Part shown: positions 33,938-42,656 of the stretch, one piece after another
Position numbering within the stretch: position 1 is the first letter of the stretch
How the letters are laid out: each line of letters begins with the position of its first letter
Assembly (NCBI GenBank): GCA_963813495.1
Contig: CAWEZC010000004.1
Location: forward strand, 186,001-250,000
Direction of reading: 5' to 3'
Length of the DNA stretch: 64,000 nt
Source: JACVRW01 sp963813495
GTDB taxonomy: Bacteria; Actinomycetota; Thermoleophilia; Solirubrobacterales; Thermoleophilaceae
The notes under the pieces: generated by a model
The model's input: the letters and a program-made list of their open reading frames with translations, nothing else
The model's database searches: none
What the model was told of the DNA's origin: nothing
Program-made: the position numbers and the translations under genes

Positions 33938-35314
33938 TCAGCTGGTCGAGTGCACCGCCGCCGCCAGCTCGCCGGCGGCCCGGCGCAGGCCCTCCTCGGT
34001 GATCGAGGAGTAGCCCAGCAGCAGCGCCGGCGGTGCCGGTGCCAGCGCGGCACAGTCACCGTGGAGCGTGTGCACGGCGACGCCGCGGGCGCGGGCGCGG
34101 GCGTCGATCGCCGGCTCGTCGGCCGACTCGGGCAGCCAGGCCACCAGGTGCAGGCCCGCGGCCGCGCCGCCCACGCGCGCTTCGGGAAGGTGCTCGGCGA
34201 GGCCGGCCATGAGCGCGTCCCGGCGCGCTCGGTAGCGCCGCCGCATCTGGCGCAGATGCCGGTCCAGCTCGCCGCGCTCGATCATGGAGGCCAGCGCGGC
34301 CTGGTCGACCACGGCCGGCATCGCCTTGAGCGCCCGCTGCTGGGCGGTCACGTCGTCGACCAGCCGGTAGGGCAGGACGAGCCACGCGAGGCGCAGGCCG
34401 GGGGCCAGCATCTTGCTCGCGGTGCCCGCGTAGACCACGTGGTCCGGGGCGAGACCCTGCAGCGCGGCCACCGGATCGCGGTCGTAGCGGTACTCGGCGT
34501 CGTAGTCGTCCTCGACGATCACGGCATCACGGCGGCGGGCCCACTGAATGAGCTCCGCGCGCCGCTCGGGCGCCGTGACCACGCCGGTCGGATAGTGGTG
34601 GCTGGGCGTCACGACGACCGCATCGACCTCTGCGTCGTCGAGCTCCGACACCACGAGGCCGCGCTCGTCCACCCGGATCGGCACCGGCTCCAGACCTGCG
34701 TAGAGCACGCTCTCCGCCTGTGAGGGCCAGCCCGGGTCCTCGACGCCTATGCGCTGCGCACCGCGCTCGCGCAGCGCGCGCCAGATCAGGGTCATGCCGT
34801 GCGAGATGCCGGTGCAGATCAGGATCCGGCTCGGCTCGGCGACGGTGGCCCGGGCCCGTGCGAGGTAGTCGGTCAGCGCCACCCGCAGGCCACTGAAGCC
34901 GCGCGGCCGGCCGTACAGCAGCCATGCGTCGGGCAGCTCGCGCATCGCCCGGGCGGTCGCGGACTGCCAGCTCCGGCGGGGGAACGATGCAACGTCGGGA
35001 AGGCCGCTGCGCAGGTCGTAGCGGATCGCCGGGGCGCGTTCGACGGCCGTCGCGGGCCGCGTCTGCTGTGCTCCGAGCGTGTCCGCCACGCGCGTTCCGG
35101 ATCCCGTGCGGGCGGTCAGATAGCCCTCGGCCACCAGTTGCGAGTAGGCGTCCACGACGACCCCGCGTGAAACGCCCAGCTGCTCCGCTAGCGCCCGGCT
35201 CGGCGGCAGCGGCGCGCCGGGCCGCAGCCGGCCGGAGCGAATGCCGTCGCGCAGCTGACGCTCGAGCTGAGCGCGGCGCGAGGAGGTCGGCTCGAGCTTC
35301 AGCAGCAGATCCAT
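33938..35314 (-). CDS. MocR/PdxR family regulator (GntR winged helix plus aminotransferase-like domain)
   Basis: A 458-residue protein. The winged helix (QLRDGIRSGRLRPGAPLPPS, LGVSRGVVVDAYSQL) covers about 15-80. The rest is a fold-type I aminotransferase domain with VIVEDDYDAEYRYD and the PLP lysine in YAGTASKMLAPGLRL. MocR regulators sense PLP or an amino compound and control vitamin B6, GABA or transport genes. The start at 35314 faces a response-regulator gene; repeats at 35344-35391 lie between them and fit MocR operators. Confidence 0.92.
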   Translation of the reverse strand: MDLLLKLEPTSSRRAQLERQLRDGIRSGRLRPGAPLPPSRALAEQLGVSRGVVVDAYSQLVAEGYLTARTGSGTRVADTLGAQQTRPATAVERAPAIRYDLRSGLPDVASFPRRSWQSATARAMRELPDAWLLYGRPRGFSGLRVALTDYLARARATVAEPSRILICTGISHGMTLIWRALRERGAQRIGVEDPGWPSQAESVLYAGLEPVPIRVDERGLVVSELDDAEVDAVVVTPSHHYPTGVVTAPERRAELIQWARRRDAVIVEDDYDAEYRYDRDPVAALQGLAPDHVVYAGTASKMLAPGLRLAWLVLPYRLVDDVTAQQRALKAMPAVVDQAALASMIERGELDRHLRQMRRRYRARRDALMAGLAEHLPEARVGGAAAGLHLVAWLPESADEPAIDARARARGVAVHTLHGDCAALAPAPPALLLGYSSITEEGLRRAAGELAAAVHSTS

Positions 35315-35343
35315 CGGGAGCAGGTTACGCTCGCACGGCCGCG

Positions 35344-35391
35344 ATTGGCCCTATTCCGTGGCTCCGAATTGGTCCTTTGCTGCAGACCAAT
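35344..35391. promoter_or_regulatory. Direct and inverted repeats, probable MocR binding region
   Basis: ATTGGCC (35344-35350) and ATTGGTC (35368-35374) are direct repeats 24 bases apart; GACCAAT (35385-35391) is the exact inverse of the second. MocR proteins typically bind such direct plus inverted half-sites between divergent genes. The site lies between the MocR start (35314) and the response regulator start (35411). Confidence 0.5.
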
Positions 35392-35410
35392 AGCGCGTAG
35401 CTTGAAGGGC

Positions 35411-36076
35411 ATGCGTGCTGTGGTTGCCGACGATTCCGTTCTCCTCAGGGAGGGCATCGTGCGACTGCTCGAGGAATCGGGCGTCGAGGTCGTCGGCCAG
35501 GCGGGCGACGCCGACGACCTCATCCGAAAGGTCTCCGCCCACCGGCCGGACGTGGCCGTGGTCGACATCCGCATGCCACCGACTCACACCGACGACGGCC
35601 TGCGCGCAGCCGTGGAGATCCGCAGGCGGATGCCCGGCACCGGGGTCCTCGTGCTGTCGCAGTACATCGAGGAGGGCTACACCCGGGAGCTGCTCGGGGA
35701 CGGCGGTCAGAGCGTCGGCTACCTGCTCAAGGACAGGGTCGCGGACATCGAGCGATTCGTTGAGGCCGTGCGCGACGTCGCAACCGGAGGTTCGGCGCTC
35801 GACCCCGAGGTCGTGACACGGCTGCTGGGTCGCTATATGCGGCCCGATGACCCGCTGGCCGAGCTGACCCCGCGCGAGCGCGAGGTGGTGGCGCTGATGG
35901 CCCAGGGCCGTTCGAACCGCGCGATCGCCGGCGAGCTCGTGATCACCGAGCGAGCGGTGGAGAAGCACGTGACCAACATCTTCAACAAGCTCGGCCTGGA
36001 GCCGGCCGGGGGCAGCCACCGGCGCGTGCTGGCGGTGCTGGCATTCCTGCAGGCCGAGCGCGCGCAGGCCGCCTAG
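35411..36076 (+). CDS. NarL/LuxR-type response regulator
   Basis: A 221-residue two-component regulator. The receiver domain has acidic pocket ADDS near 6-9, phospho-acceptor Asp in VAVVDIRMP near 56 and a Lys in LLKDRV near 108. The LuxR helix-turn-helix is at about 153-210 (LTPREREVVALMAQGRSNRAIA, ERAVEKHVTNIFNKLGL). The ATG at 35411 gives MRAVVADDSVLLREG, the normal start. No kinase is adjacent; the nearest is the PAS kinase at 37933-39033, which faces the other way. Divergent from the MocR gene. Confidence 0.93.
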   Translation: MRAVVADDSVLLREGIVRLLEESGVEVVGQAGDADDLIRKVSAHRPDVAVVDIRMPPTHTDDGLRAAVEIRRRMPGTGVLVLSQYIEEGYTRELLGDGGQSVGYLLKDRVADIERFVEAVRDVATGGSALDPEVVTRLLGRYMRPDDPLAELTPREREVVALMAQGRSNRAIAGELVITERAVEKHVTNIFNKLGLEPAGGSHRRVLAVLAFLQAERAQAA

Positions 36077-36106
36077 GCAAACGCGCCAGAAGCTCACCGG
36101 CATCAC

Positions 36107-36328
36107 TCATCCGACCTGCGGGCCGGAAAGCTCTTCGCGCAGCGTGGCGATCTCGGTCACGACGGCGGCGACGTAGAGGCGGCGCCGGTACTCGATCTCC
36201 TCCTCGAGATCGGCCATGTACGCGGTCACCTCGCCGAGACCGTTCAGCTGCGCCAGCGCCCGCTCGGCCTCCAGCTGGGCCACGTGATCGCGGAGCTCGA
36301 GTGAGGTGGTGAGAAGCTGCTCGGACAT
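36107..36328 (-). CDS. Small protein with conserved C-terminus SGPQVG (paralogue 1)
   Basis: A 73-residue acidic, helical protein: MSEQLLTTSLELRDHVAQL, ERALAQLNGLGEVTAYMADL, EEEIEYRRRLYVAAVVTEIA, TLREELSGPQVG. It shares ERALA, AYMADLE, YVxAxVTEIAxLR and the last six residues with two 67-residue proteins at 44725 and 45119. I know no named family. The length, Ala/Glu/Leu content and lack of Cys suggest a helical hairpin or coiled coil. Start at the internal ATG 36328, where similarity to the others begins; it is divergent from a DHA2 pump gene. Confidence 0.75.
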   Translation of the reverse strand: MSEQLLTTSLELRDHVAQLEAERALAQLNGLGEVTAYMADLEEEIEYRRRLYVAAVVTEIATLREELSGPQVG

Positions 36329-36460
36329 GCGCCGAGCTTGCCGCTCGAGGATCGCCGGGACAATCGAGCTAGCCGGCATCCGGGCGGTTCGGTTTACCTC
36401 ACCCCGAGACGCCAGGCACCCCCACCGGCACGCTGCCGGGCCGCTGGCAGCCTCGCCGGA

Positions 36461-37924
36461 ATGACCACCCTGGCCCCCTCGAGACAAGTCGACCGCTCGC
36501 GCTGGACCGCCCTGTACGTGCTCTGTGTGGGCATGCTCATGATCATCCTCGACGCGACGATCGTGAACGTCGCCCTCCCGTCGATCCAGGACGACCTCGG
36601 CTTCTCGCAGAACAATCTCGCCTGGGTGGTCAACGCCTACCTGATCGCGTTCGGGGGACTGCTCCTGCTCGCCGGCCGGCTCGGCGACCTGATCTCACGC
36701 AGACGGATGTTCCTGAGCGGGCTGGCCGTCTTCACGGTGGCCTCGCTGTTGTGCGGCATCGCCCAGAGCCAGGAGCTCCTGATCGGCGCGCGCTTCGTCC
36801 AGGGTGTGGGCGGTGCCATGACCTCGGCGGTGATCCTGGGCATGATCGTGACGATGTTCCCCGAGCCGCGGGAACAGGCGAAGGCGATCGGTGTCTACAG
36901 CTTCGTGGCCTCCGCCGGCGCCTCGATCGGGCTGCTGGCGGGCGGCGTGCTCACCGAGGCGATCAACTGGCACTGGATCTTCTTCGTCAACCTGCCGATC
37001 GGCATCGGAACGGCGCTGCTGGCCGTGCGAGTCCTTGAACACGACGAGGGCATCGGCCTCGACAAGGGCGCAGACGTGCCGGGCGCCGTACTGGTCACCG
37101 GCTCGCTGATGCTCGCGGTCTACACGATCGTGGAGGCGGCCGAGGCGGGCTGGGGCTCCGCTCAGACGCTCGGACTCGGTGCGCTGGCCGTGGCGCTGAT
37201 GGCAGCGTTCGTGGCCCGCGAGGCACACGCGAGCACGCCGCTCATCCCGCTGCGCATCTTCCGCTCGCGCAACGTGTCGGGCGCGAACGCCGTCCAGATG
37301 CTGATGGTGGCCGGTCTGTTCGGGATGTTCTTCCTCGGCGCTCTGTTCCTGCAACGGGTGCTCGGTTACGGCGCATTGGAGGTCGGCCTCGCGTTCCTGC
37401 CCGTGGCGGTGCTGATCGGGGCGTTCTCACTCAGGGTGTCGCCCCAGCTGGTGATGCGATTCGGCGCTAGGGCGACTCTCCTACCGGGACTCGTGCTGAT
37501 CGTCGTCGGCCTCGCGCTGTTCGCGCGCGCGCCCGTTGACTCCACATATCTGGTCGACGTGCTCCCCGTGATGGTGCTGCTGGGCGTCGGGGCCGGCCTG
37601 GTCTTCCCGGCGCTCATGACGCTGGCGATGTCGGGGGCCACCCGCAGCGATTCCGGGCTCGCGTCCGGCCTCGTCAACACCACCCAGCAGGTGGGCGGAG
37701 CGCTCGGCCTGGCCGTGCTGGCCACCCTGTCGACTACCCGGACGGACAGCCTCCTGGCCGACGGCGAGGCCACCGCGTCTGCGCTGACCGACGGCTACCA
37801 CCTCGCCTTCACGGTCGGTGCGGGGCTGGTGGCGTTCGGCATCCTCCTCACGGTGCTGGTACTCCAACCGGGGGCGGTCGCCGAGGAGGAGGAGGCTCGC
37901 GGAGCGAGGCGGCGTGGAGCCTGA
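36461..37924 (+). CDS. MFS transporter, DHA2 (EmrB/QacA) family
   Basis: A 487-residue exporter with about 14 membrane helices. Helix 1 has the ILDATIVNVALPSIQ motif D1 and the A motif is AGRLGDLISRRRMFL. ATG at 36461 gives MTTLAPSRQVDRSRW; an earlier start adds 41 Pro/Arg-rich residues. It shares the 36329-36460 gap with the small SGPQVG protein gene. The second DHA2 pump here is at 20569, the two being clearly different in sequence. Confidence 0.92.
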   Translation: MTTLAPSRQVDRSRWTALYVLCVGMLMIILDATIVNVALPSIQDDLGFSQNNLAWVVNAYLIAFGGLLLLAGRLGDLISRRRMFLSGLAVFTVASLLCGIAQSQELLIGARFVQGVGGAMTSAVILGMIVTMFPEPREQAKAIGVYSFVASAGASIGLLAGGVLTEAINWHWIFFVNLPIGIGTALLAVRVLEHDEGIGLDKGADVPGAVLVTGSLMLAVYTIVEAAEAGWGSAQTLGLGALAVALMAAFVAREAHASTPLIPLRIFRSRNVSGANAVQMLMVAGLFGMFFLGALFLQRVLGYGALEVGLAFLPVAVLIGAFSLRVSPQLVMRFGARATLLPGLVLIVVGLALFARAPVDSTYLVDVLPVMVLLGVGAGLVFPALMTLAMSGATRSDSGLASGLVNTTQQVGGALGLAVLATLSTTRTDSLLADGEATASALTDGYHLAFTVGAGLVAFGILLTVLVLQPGAVAEEEEARGARRRGA

Positions 37925-37932
37925 GGCGCAGA

Positions 37933-39033
37933 TCAGCGGGGCAGCGTGAAACAGAACGCGCTGCCGCCACCCTGCGCCGCCTCGACCCAGATCCGGCCCC
38001 CGTGGGCCTCGACGACCCGCCGGCAGATCGCCAGCCCGATCCCCATGCCATCGGCGCCGCCACCGGAACGAGCGAACATGCCGAAGATCCGGCTGGCGTC
38101 CTCGGGGGCCACGCCCGGGCCGTTGTCCTTGACGCTCACGATCCACTCGTGCGAGCCGCGTGAGGCGGACACCCCGATCAACGGCGGCGCCTCGCCGCGG
38201 AACTTGAGGGCGTTGCCCACGAGGTTCTGGAACACGCGGCGTAACTGCCCGGGGTCGCCGTCGACCTCGGGCAGCTCGCCCACCTCGAGCCTTCCTCTGG
38301 CCTCCTCGAGCCCCGGGCGCAGGTCGGCGGCGACCGTTTCCATCACGCGATCGAGCGCCACCGGCTCGAGGCGCAGCTCGCCGACCCGCGCGTAGACCAG
38401 CACCGCGTCGATGAGCTCGCGTGCGCGCTCGTTGGCTCCACGCAGGGAGTCGAGCACGTCGGTCGCGGGCGGCTCCTCGGTGCGGCGCTCGAGCAGGGTG
38501 ATCAGGATCGCCATGGTCGCCAGCGGTTCGCGCAGGTCGTGGGCCACGACGTCGGCGAAGCCGCGCAGCTCGCTCTCCATCCTGCGTTCCTCGGTCACGT
38601 CGGTGAGGAAGACCATCAGCCCGCTGCCGAGCCTCACGACGCGCTGCACGAAGGTCCCGAGCATGTACCCGTCGCCGAAGGGGGTGTCGTAGGTGATCTC
38701 CTCGACCCAGGGCCGCCCGGAGTCACACACGTCCACGTAGGCATCGAACGCGCGACTGCCGCGCATCTGCGGAAGGGCCCCCAGCAGCGTGTAGCGCTCG
38801 GCGGTTGCCGCGGGCAGCCGAAACGTGCGCAGCATGGACAGATTCCCGTAGCCGAAGGCGAAGTCGACGATCCTGCCGCCGTCATCTCGCAGCGGCCACA
38901 GGATCCCCACCGCTTCGGGGAAGGCCTCGAACAGCGCCCGGAACCCGGCCGCGCCCTGCTCGCCCAGCAGCTCGACCAACCTCGCATCCTCTCCCCACGG
39001 TTCCAGGTCCAGGTCGGGACGCGGGTCGGCCAC
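37933..39033 (-). CDS. PAS-domain sensor histidine kinase
   Basis: A 366-residue soluble kinase. A PAS-like domain (FRALFEAFPEAVGILWPL... VTEERRMESELRGF) fills about 28-150. The phospho-acceptor is in VVAHDLREPLATM (His near 165), and the ATPase has N box NLVGNALKFRG, G1 DNGPGVAP and G2 GADGMGIGLAICRRVVEAHGG. No membrane helix, so it senses something in the cytosol. No response regulator is encoded beside it. Start taken at 39033. Convergent with the DHA2 pump gene, eight bases apart. Confidence 0.93.
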   Translation of the reverse strand: MADPRPDLDLEPWGEDARLVELLGEQGAAGFRALFEAFPEAVGILWPLRDDGGRIVDFAFGYGNLSMLRTFRLPAATAERYTLLGALPQMRGSRAFDAYVDVCDSGRPWVEEITYDTPFGDGYMLGTFVQRVVRLGSGLMVFLTDVTEERRMESELRGFADVVAHDLREPLATMAILITLLERRTEEPPATDVLDSLRGANERARELIDAVLVYARVGELRLEPVALDRVMETVAADLRPGLEEARGRLEVGELPEVDGDPGQLRRVFQNLVGNALKFRGEAPPLIGVSASRGSHEWIVSVKDNGPGVAPEDASRIFGMFARSGGGADGMGIGLAICRRVVEAHGGRIWVEAAQGGGSAFCFTLPR

Positions 39034-39166
39034 GTCCGCTCAGTCCGGGTCAGGCGAGAAGGCTTCTTCCATCGAGGATCGACTCTACGGCGTGCCTTCG
39101 CGGGGGTCGAGCACGACCGCGGCCGGTCGAGGATCATTCCCGTAGGCAACCCCCGAGGAGGTCGTC

Positions 39167-40141
39167 GTGCTCCGCACCCGCTTCTGCGAGTTGTTCGACA
39201 TCGAGGTCCCGCTTCTCCAGGCGCCGATCTGGCCCGCCACGGCGCCGGAGCTGGTGGCTGCGGTATCCGAGGCCGGAGGGCTCGGCAGCCTGGGCGCCGT
39301 CTTCGGGTCGGCGGAGCACGTGCGCCGGCAGATGGAGCGGGTGCGGGACCTGACCGAGCATCCGTTCGTGGTCAACCATGTCGTGCCTGTGCTCGACGAG
39401 GAGGCCTTTGAAGCCACTCTCGAGGCAGCTCCGGCCGCGGTGTCGTTCGCGCTTGGGGATCCCGGCGACCTGGTGGATCGCGTGCACGCGGCCGGCGCGA
39501 AGGTGATCCATCAGGTCCACACCCTGAGCCAGGCACGCGACGCCGCCGAGCGCGGGGTGGACGTGGTCATCGCGCAGGGCAGCGAGGCGGGCGGTCAGGG
39601 AATGTCGGCAGGTGTGGGTTCGATGGCGCTGGTCCCCCAGGTCGCCGATGCGATCGCGCCCATCCCGGTGCTGGTCGCCGGCGGTGTGGCCGACGGGCGC
39701 GGGCTTGCCGCGGCTCTGGTGCTCGGCGCATCCGGCGCCAATGTCGGCACACGCTTCCTTGCCTCCGAGGAAGCAGGCGCGGACAGGGAGTGGAAGCAGC
39801 ACATCGTCGAGAGCGAATCAGAGGCCGCTGTGCGATTCGAGGCCTGGGCGGCGATCATGCCCCCAGACGCGCGTGGATACGCCGTCGTGCCGCGCGTGAT
39901 CCGTACCGAATTCGTGGCCGCATGGGAGGGGCGCCACGAGGAAGCGGGCCGGCAGGCCGACAGCCTGCGGGGGCAGATCATGGCCGCGATCCAGGAGGGG
40001 CGGCCGCACGAGCTGACACCGTTCGCGGGGCAGTCTGCCGGCCTCGTTCACGACATCCTGCCCGCGGCCGAGATCGTTCGCACGATGTCCAGCGACGCCG
40101 GGAAGGCTCTCCAGCGCGCCGCCGGGCTGCGGACCGGCTGA
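39167..40141 (+). CDS. Nitronate monooxygenase-type flavoprotein
   Basis: A 324-residue FMN barrel of the 2-nitropropane dioxygenase/nitronate monooxygenase family: LLQAPIWPATAPELVAAV at the start, VVIAQGSEAGGQG as FMN phosphate motif, then PVLVAGGVADGRGLAAAL and LGASGANVGTRFLASEEA. It oxidises alkyl nitronates, toxic nitro compounds, with oxygen; some relatives act as enoyl reductases. GTG at 39167 follows GAGGAGG. Single gene, divergent from the histidine kinase. Confidence 0.9.
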   Translation: MLRTRFCELFDIEVPLLQAPIWPATAPELVAAVSEAGGLGSLGAVFGSAEHVRRQMERVRDLTEHPFVVNHVVPVLDEEAFEATLEAAPAAVSFALGDPGDLVDRVHAAGAKVIHQVHTLSQARDAAERGVDVVIAQGSEAGGQGMSAGVGSMALVPQVADAIAPIPVLVAGGVADGRGLAAALVLGASGANVGTRFLASEEAGADREWKQHIVESESEAAVRFEAWAAIMPPDARGYAVVPRVIRTEFVAAWEGRHEEAGRQADSLRGQIMAAIQEGRPHELTPFAGQSAGLVHDILPAAEIVRTMSSDAGKALQRAAGLRTG

Positions 40142-40167
40142 GCGGCGCGCCGCTTAGGATCTCTCGC

Positions 40168-40452
40168 ATGCCTGACGAGGACCCACTCGATGCCCTGTCG
40201 ACCGCTGAGCTGCACGACCTCGCGCTGCAGAGAGCGCGCCGCCACCTCGACCTGCGCTTCTTCTGGCGGCTGATGGAGGTCCTACCGGTGGCCGAGGCCG
40301 GAGCCGGCGAGCTGCAGGAGGCGGAGGCGGACGTGGCGACGATGAGGGCGCACCTCGACGACCTCACCGACTCGGGCAAGGGCGAGGTGGCGGAGCTCCT
40401 GCGCCCGTTCTACCTGGACTATCTGAAGCAGCACGGCGTCGAGGCGCCCTGA
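40168..40452 (+). CDS. Hypothetical protein of 94 residues
   Basis: Starts MPDEDPLDALSTAELHDLAL, continues RRHLDLRFFWRLMEVLPVAE, and ends LRPFYLDYLKQHGVEAP. It is acidic and helical throughout, with no membrane segment and no Cys. I do not recognise a family. The coding frame is favoured by its normal composition and by close packing between the flavoprotein stop (26 bases upstream) and the LURP-one-like gene (17 bases downstream); all three may be co-transcribed. Confidence 0.65.
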   Translation: MPDEDPLDALSTAELHDLALQRARRHLDLRFFWRLMEVLPVAEAGAGELQEAEADVATMRAHLDDLTDSGKGEVAELLRPFYLDYLKQHGVEAP

Positions 40453-40469
40453 GGACCTGGGGGAGCGGG

Positions 40470-40997
40470 ATGCGACGGCTGAGACGGGATAGACGTGACG
40501 AGCGCTCGGGTGCAGGGTCGCGCTACCAGATGCGCGAGCGCCTGCTCTCGATAGGCGACGACTACTGGATCGAGGACGGGGAGGGTGAGCGCGCCTTCCG
40601 GGTGGACGGCAAGGCGCTGCGCATCCGCCAGACATTCGTGCTGGAGGACCCCGGGGGCAACGAGGTCGCCAAGATCCAGGAGCGCAAGCTGAGCGTCCGG
40701 GACAAGATGGCGATAGAGCGCGACGGCGACACCATCGCGACCGTCCGCAAGGCGCTCGTGGGCATTCGCGACCGCTTCTCGATCAACCTCGCCGGCGGCG
40801 GCGAGATGGGCGCCAAGGGCAACTTCGTCGACCACGAGTACGAGATCGAGAGCGATGGCTCGACGGTGGCGACGGTGTCAAAGCGCTGGTTCAGGGTGCG
40901 CGAAACCTACGGCGTGGAGGTCTCGCCAGGTCAGGATGACGGGCTCGTGCTCGCGATCGTGGTCTGCATCGACACGCTCTCCGAGCGCAGGGACTGA
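40470..40997 (+). CDS. LURP-one-related family protein
   Basis: A 175-residue protein of the LURP-one-related (Tubby-like C2) fold: RYQMRERLLSIGDDYWIED, AFRVDGKALRIRQTFVLED, EVAKIQERKLSVRDKMAIE, NFVDHEYEIES. The repeated strand pattern and total length fit bacterial members. Function is unknown; membrane phospholipid-scramblase-like binding has been suggested for the fold. It has a basic N-terminal tail of about 20 residues (MRRLRRDRRDERSG). Confidence 0.85.
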   Translation: MRRLRRDRRDERSGAGSRYQMRERLLSIGDDYWIEDGEGERAFRVDGKALRIRQTFVLEDPGGNEVAKIQERKLSVRDKMAIERDGDTIATVRKALVGIRDRFSINLAGGGEMGAKGNFVDHEYEIESDGSTVATVSKRWFRVRETYGVEVSPGQDDGLVLAIVVCIDTLSERRD

Positions 40998-41010
40998 GCG
41001 GCCCTGCGGA

Positions 41011-41548
41011 CTACCTGATCTCCTCCGTGTAGACGCCGGCGATCTTGAAGGCCTCCTCCGAAGTGCTGCCCTCCTGACGCGCGTTGACGTAGGCGGCGTA
41101 CCAGTGCGACCAGTGATGCTCCGGTGCGCTCTGCTCGTAGAGGTGATGCTGATCGCCTGCCTCGCGCAGCAGGTCGGCCGAAGTCGCCACGTCCTTGGCC
41201 AGCCCTCTCCCGAGGGCCCGTCGCTTGACCTCTTGGAGCAGCCAGCCGTTGCCGTCGGGATCGCTGAACGAGGCAAACGAGCCATAGTCGGCATTTTCGG
41301 GAGCGGGGCCCGCTGCCCGGCCCTCGGTGCCGGCGTGGTGGAAGATCCCGCCCTCATCGTGGAACACCTCGCTGACGTCGACTCCGTTACCGGCGAGCTC
41401 GGCCCGGGCCGCCTCGATGTCGAGGACGGTGAGCTGCAGGCCCTCGAGCGACCCGGGTGTGGCAGAGATGATCTTGTCGCCGATGATGACCGAGGCCTCC
41501 GAGCGCATCGACGTCCGAGACCGGCACCACCACAACCTCGAGCTTCAT
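41011..41548 (-). pseudogene. VOC (glyoxalase/bleomycin resistance fold) protein, frameshifted and internally deleted
   Basis: An ATG at 41548 begins MKLEVVVVPVSDVDA, the usual VOC N-terminus, but that frame then turns to nonsense. A second frame supplies SVIIGDKIISATPGSLEGLQL, VLDIEAARAEL, DYGSFASFSDPDGNGWLLQEV and a C-terminal YVNARQEGSTSEEA, the rest of the family. About 40-45 residues that normally join the two (the RAKxFYxxLG helix and strand) are absent and the frame changes near 41500. The second frame has its own possible start and might still make a 174-residue product, without the first strand. Confidence 0.65.
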
Positions 41549-41659
41549 GTCGCTCGTCACGGCCTCCGTCGTCCATAGGGCTCCAGACGACCCTACGCCT
41601 GGCCGGCGCCGGCAGGCAAATAATGTTGGTCGCGTGAAAGCCAGACAGCCGGCGCACAG

Positions 41660-42580
41660 ATGAGCGGGTGGACCGCCGATCAGATCCCTGACCAGACGGG
41701 CCGCCTGGCGGTCGTCACGGGTGGGAACTCCGGCCTCGGCAAGATCACTGCGCGGGAGCTCGCACGCCACGGCGCTCGTGTCGTGATCGCCGCGCGGAAC
41801 AGGGGCAAAGGCGAGACGGCGGCGCGGGAGATCCGCGAGGCCGTCCCTGGTGCGCAGGTCGAGGTGCGCGAACTGGACCTGTCCTCGCTCGAGTCGGTCC
41901 GTGCGTTCGCGGCCGATCTCGCCGACGGAGCAGCGGCGCTCGATCTGCTGGTCAACAACGCGGGCATCATGCAGACGCCGCCGAGTCGCACCGCCGAGGG
42001 ATACGAGCTACAGCTCGGGACCAATCATCTCGGCCACTTCGCGCTGACCGGCCTCCTGCTCGAGGCGCTGGCCAGGGGCTCGGCCGCGCGGGTGGTCACG
42101 CTCAGCTCGAACGAGCACAAGGGCGGCCATATCCACTTCGACGACCTGCAGCTCGAACGCGGCTATGCGCCGCGCAAGGCCTATCAGCAGTCGAAGATGG
42201 CCAACGCGCTCTTCGGGATCGAGCTCGACAGGCGCCTGCGCGCTGCCGACTCGCCGATCCTGAGTGTGCTGGCGCACCCCGGCTATTCGGCGACCAACCT
42301 GCAGTCGACGGGCCCGACCGGCATGTCTGCCTTCGCGATGAGGATCGGCAACGCTCTGCTGGCTCAGACCGCCGAGCGTGGTGCGCTGCCGCAGCTCTAT
42401 GCTGCGACCGCGCCCGGTGTACGTGGCGGCCAGTACTTCGGGCCGTCCGGCTTTCAGGAGATGCGCGGCGATCCGACCGAGGTGCAGGCGGTCCCCGAGG
42501 CACGCGACCCCGAGATCGCACGCCGGCTGTGGACGGTCTCGGAGGAGCTCACAGGCGTCACGTTCACGCTTCCGCGCTAG
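41660..42580 (+). CDS. SDR family oxidoreductase (protochlorophyllide reductase-like group)
   Basis: A 306-residue classical SDR: TGGNSGLGKITARELA for NADP binding, DLLVNNAGIMQTP, TLSSNEHKGG with the catalytic Ser, and YQQSKMANALFGIEL with the Tyr-Lys pair. The length and HPGYSATNLQ segment fit the RDH/WWOX/protochlorophyllide reductase-like branch, whose bacterial members have varied alcohol/ketone substrates. ATG at 41660. A short in-frame GTG reading of 26 codons (VHPEREYPPEQRF...) starts on its stop codon at 42580 and ends at 42660; I do not count it as a gene. Confidence 0.92.
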   Translation: MSGWTADQIPDQTGRLAVVTGGNSGLGKITARELARHGARVVIAARNRGKGETAAREIREAVPGAQVEVRELDLSSLESVRAFAADLADGAAALDLLVNNAGIMQTPPSRTAEGYELQLGTNHLGHFALTGLLLEALARGSAARVVTLSSNEHKGGHIHFDDLQLERGYAPRKAYQQSKMANALFGIELDRRLRAADSPILSVLAHPGYSATNLQSTGPTGMSAFAMRIGNALLAQTAERGALPQLYAATAPGVRGGQYFGPSGFQEMRGDPTEVQAVPEARDPEIARRLWTVSEELTGVTFTLPR

Positions 42581-42656
42581 TGCACCCCGAGCGCGAGTAC
42601 CCACCGGAGCAGCGCTTCCGGCAGCTCTCCGACGAGGCGCGCGCCCCGGCGCCGGA

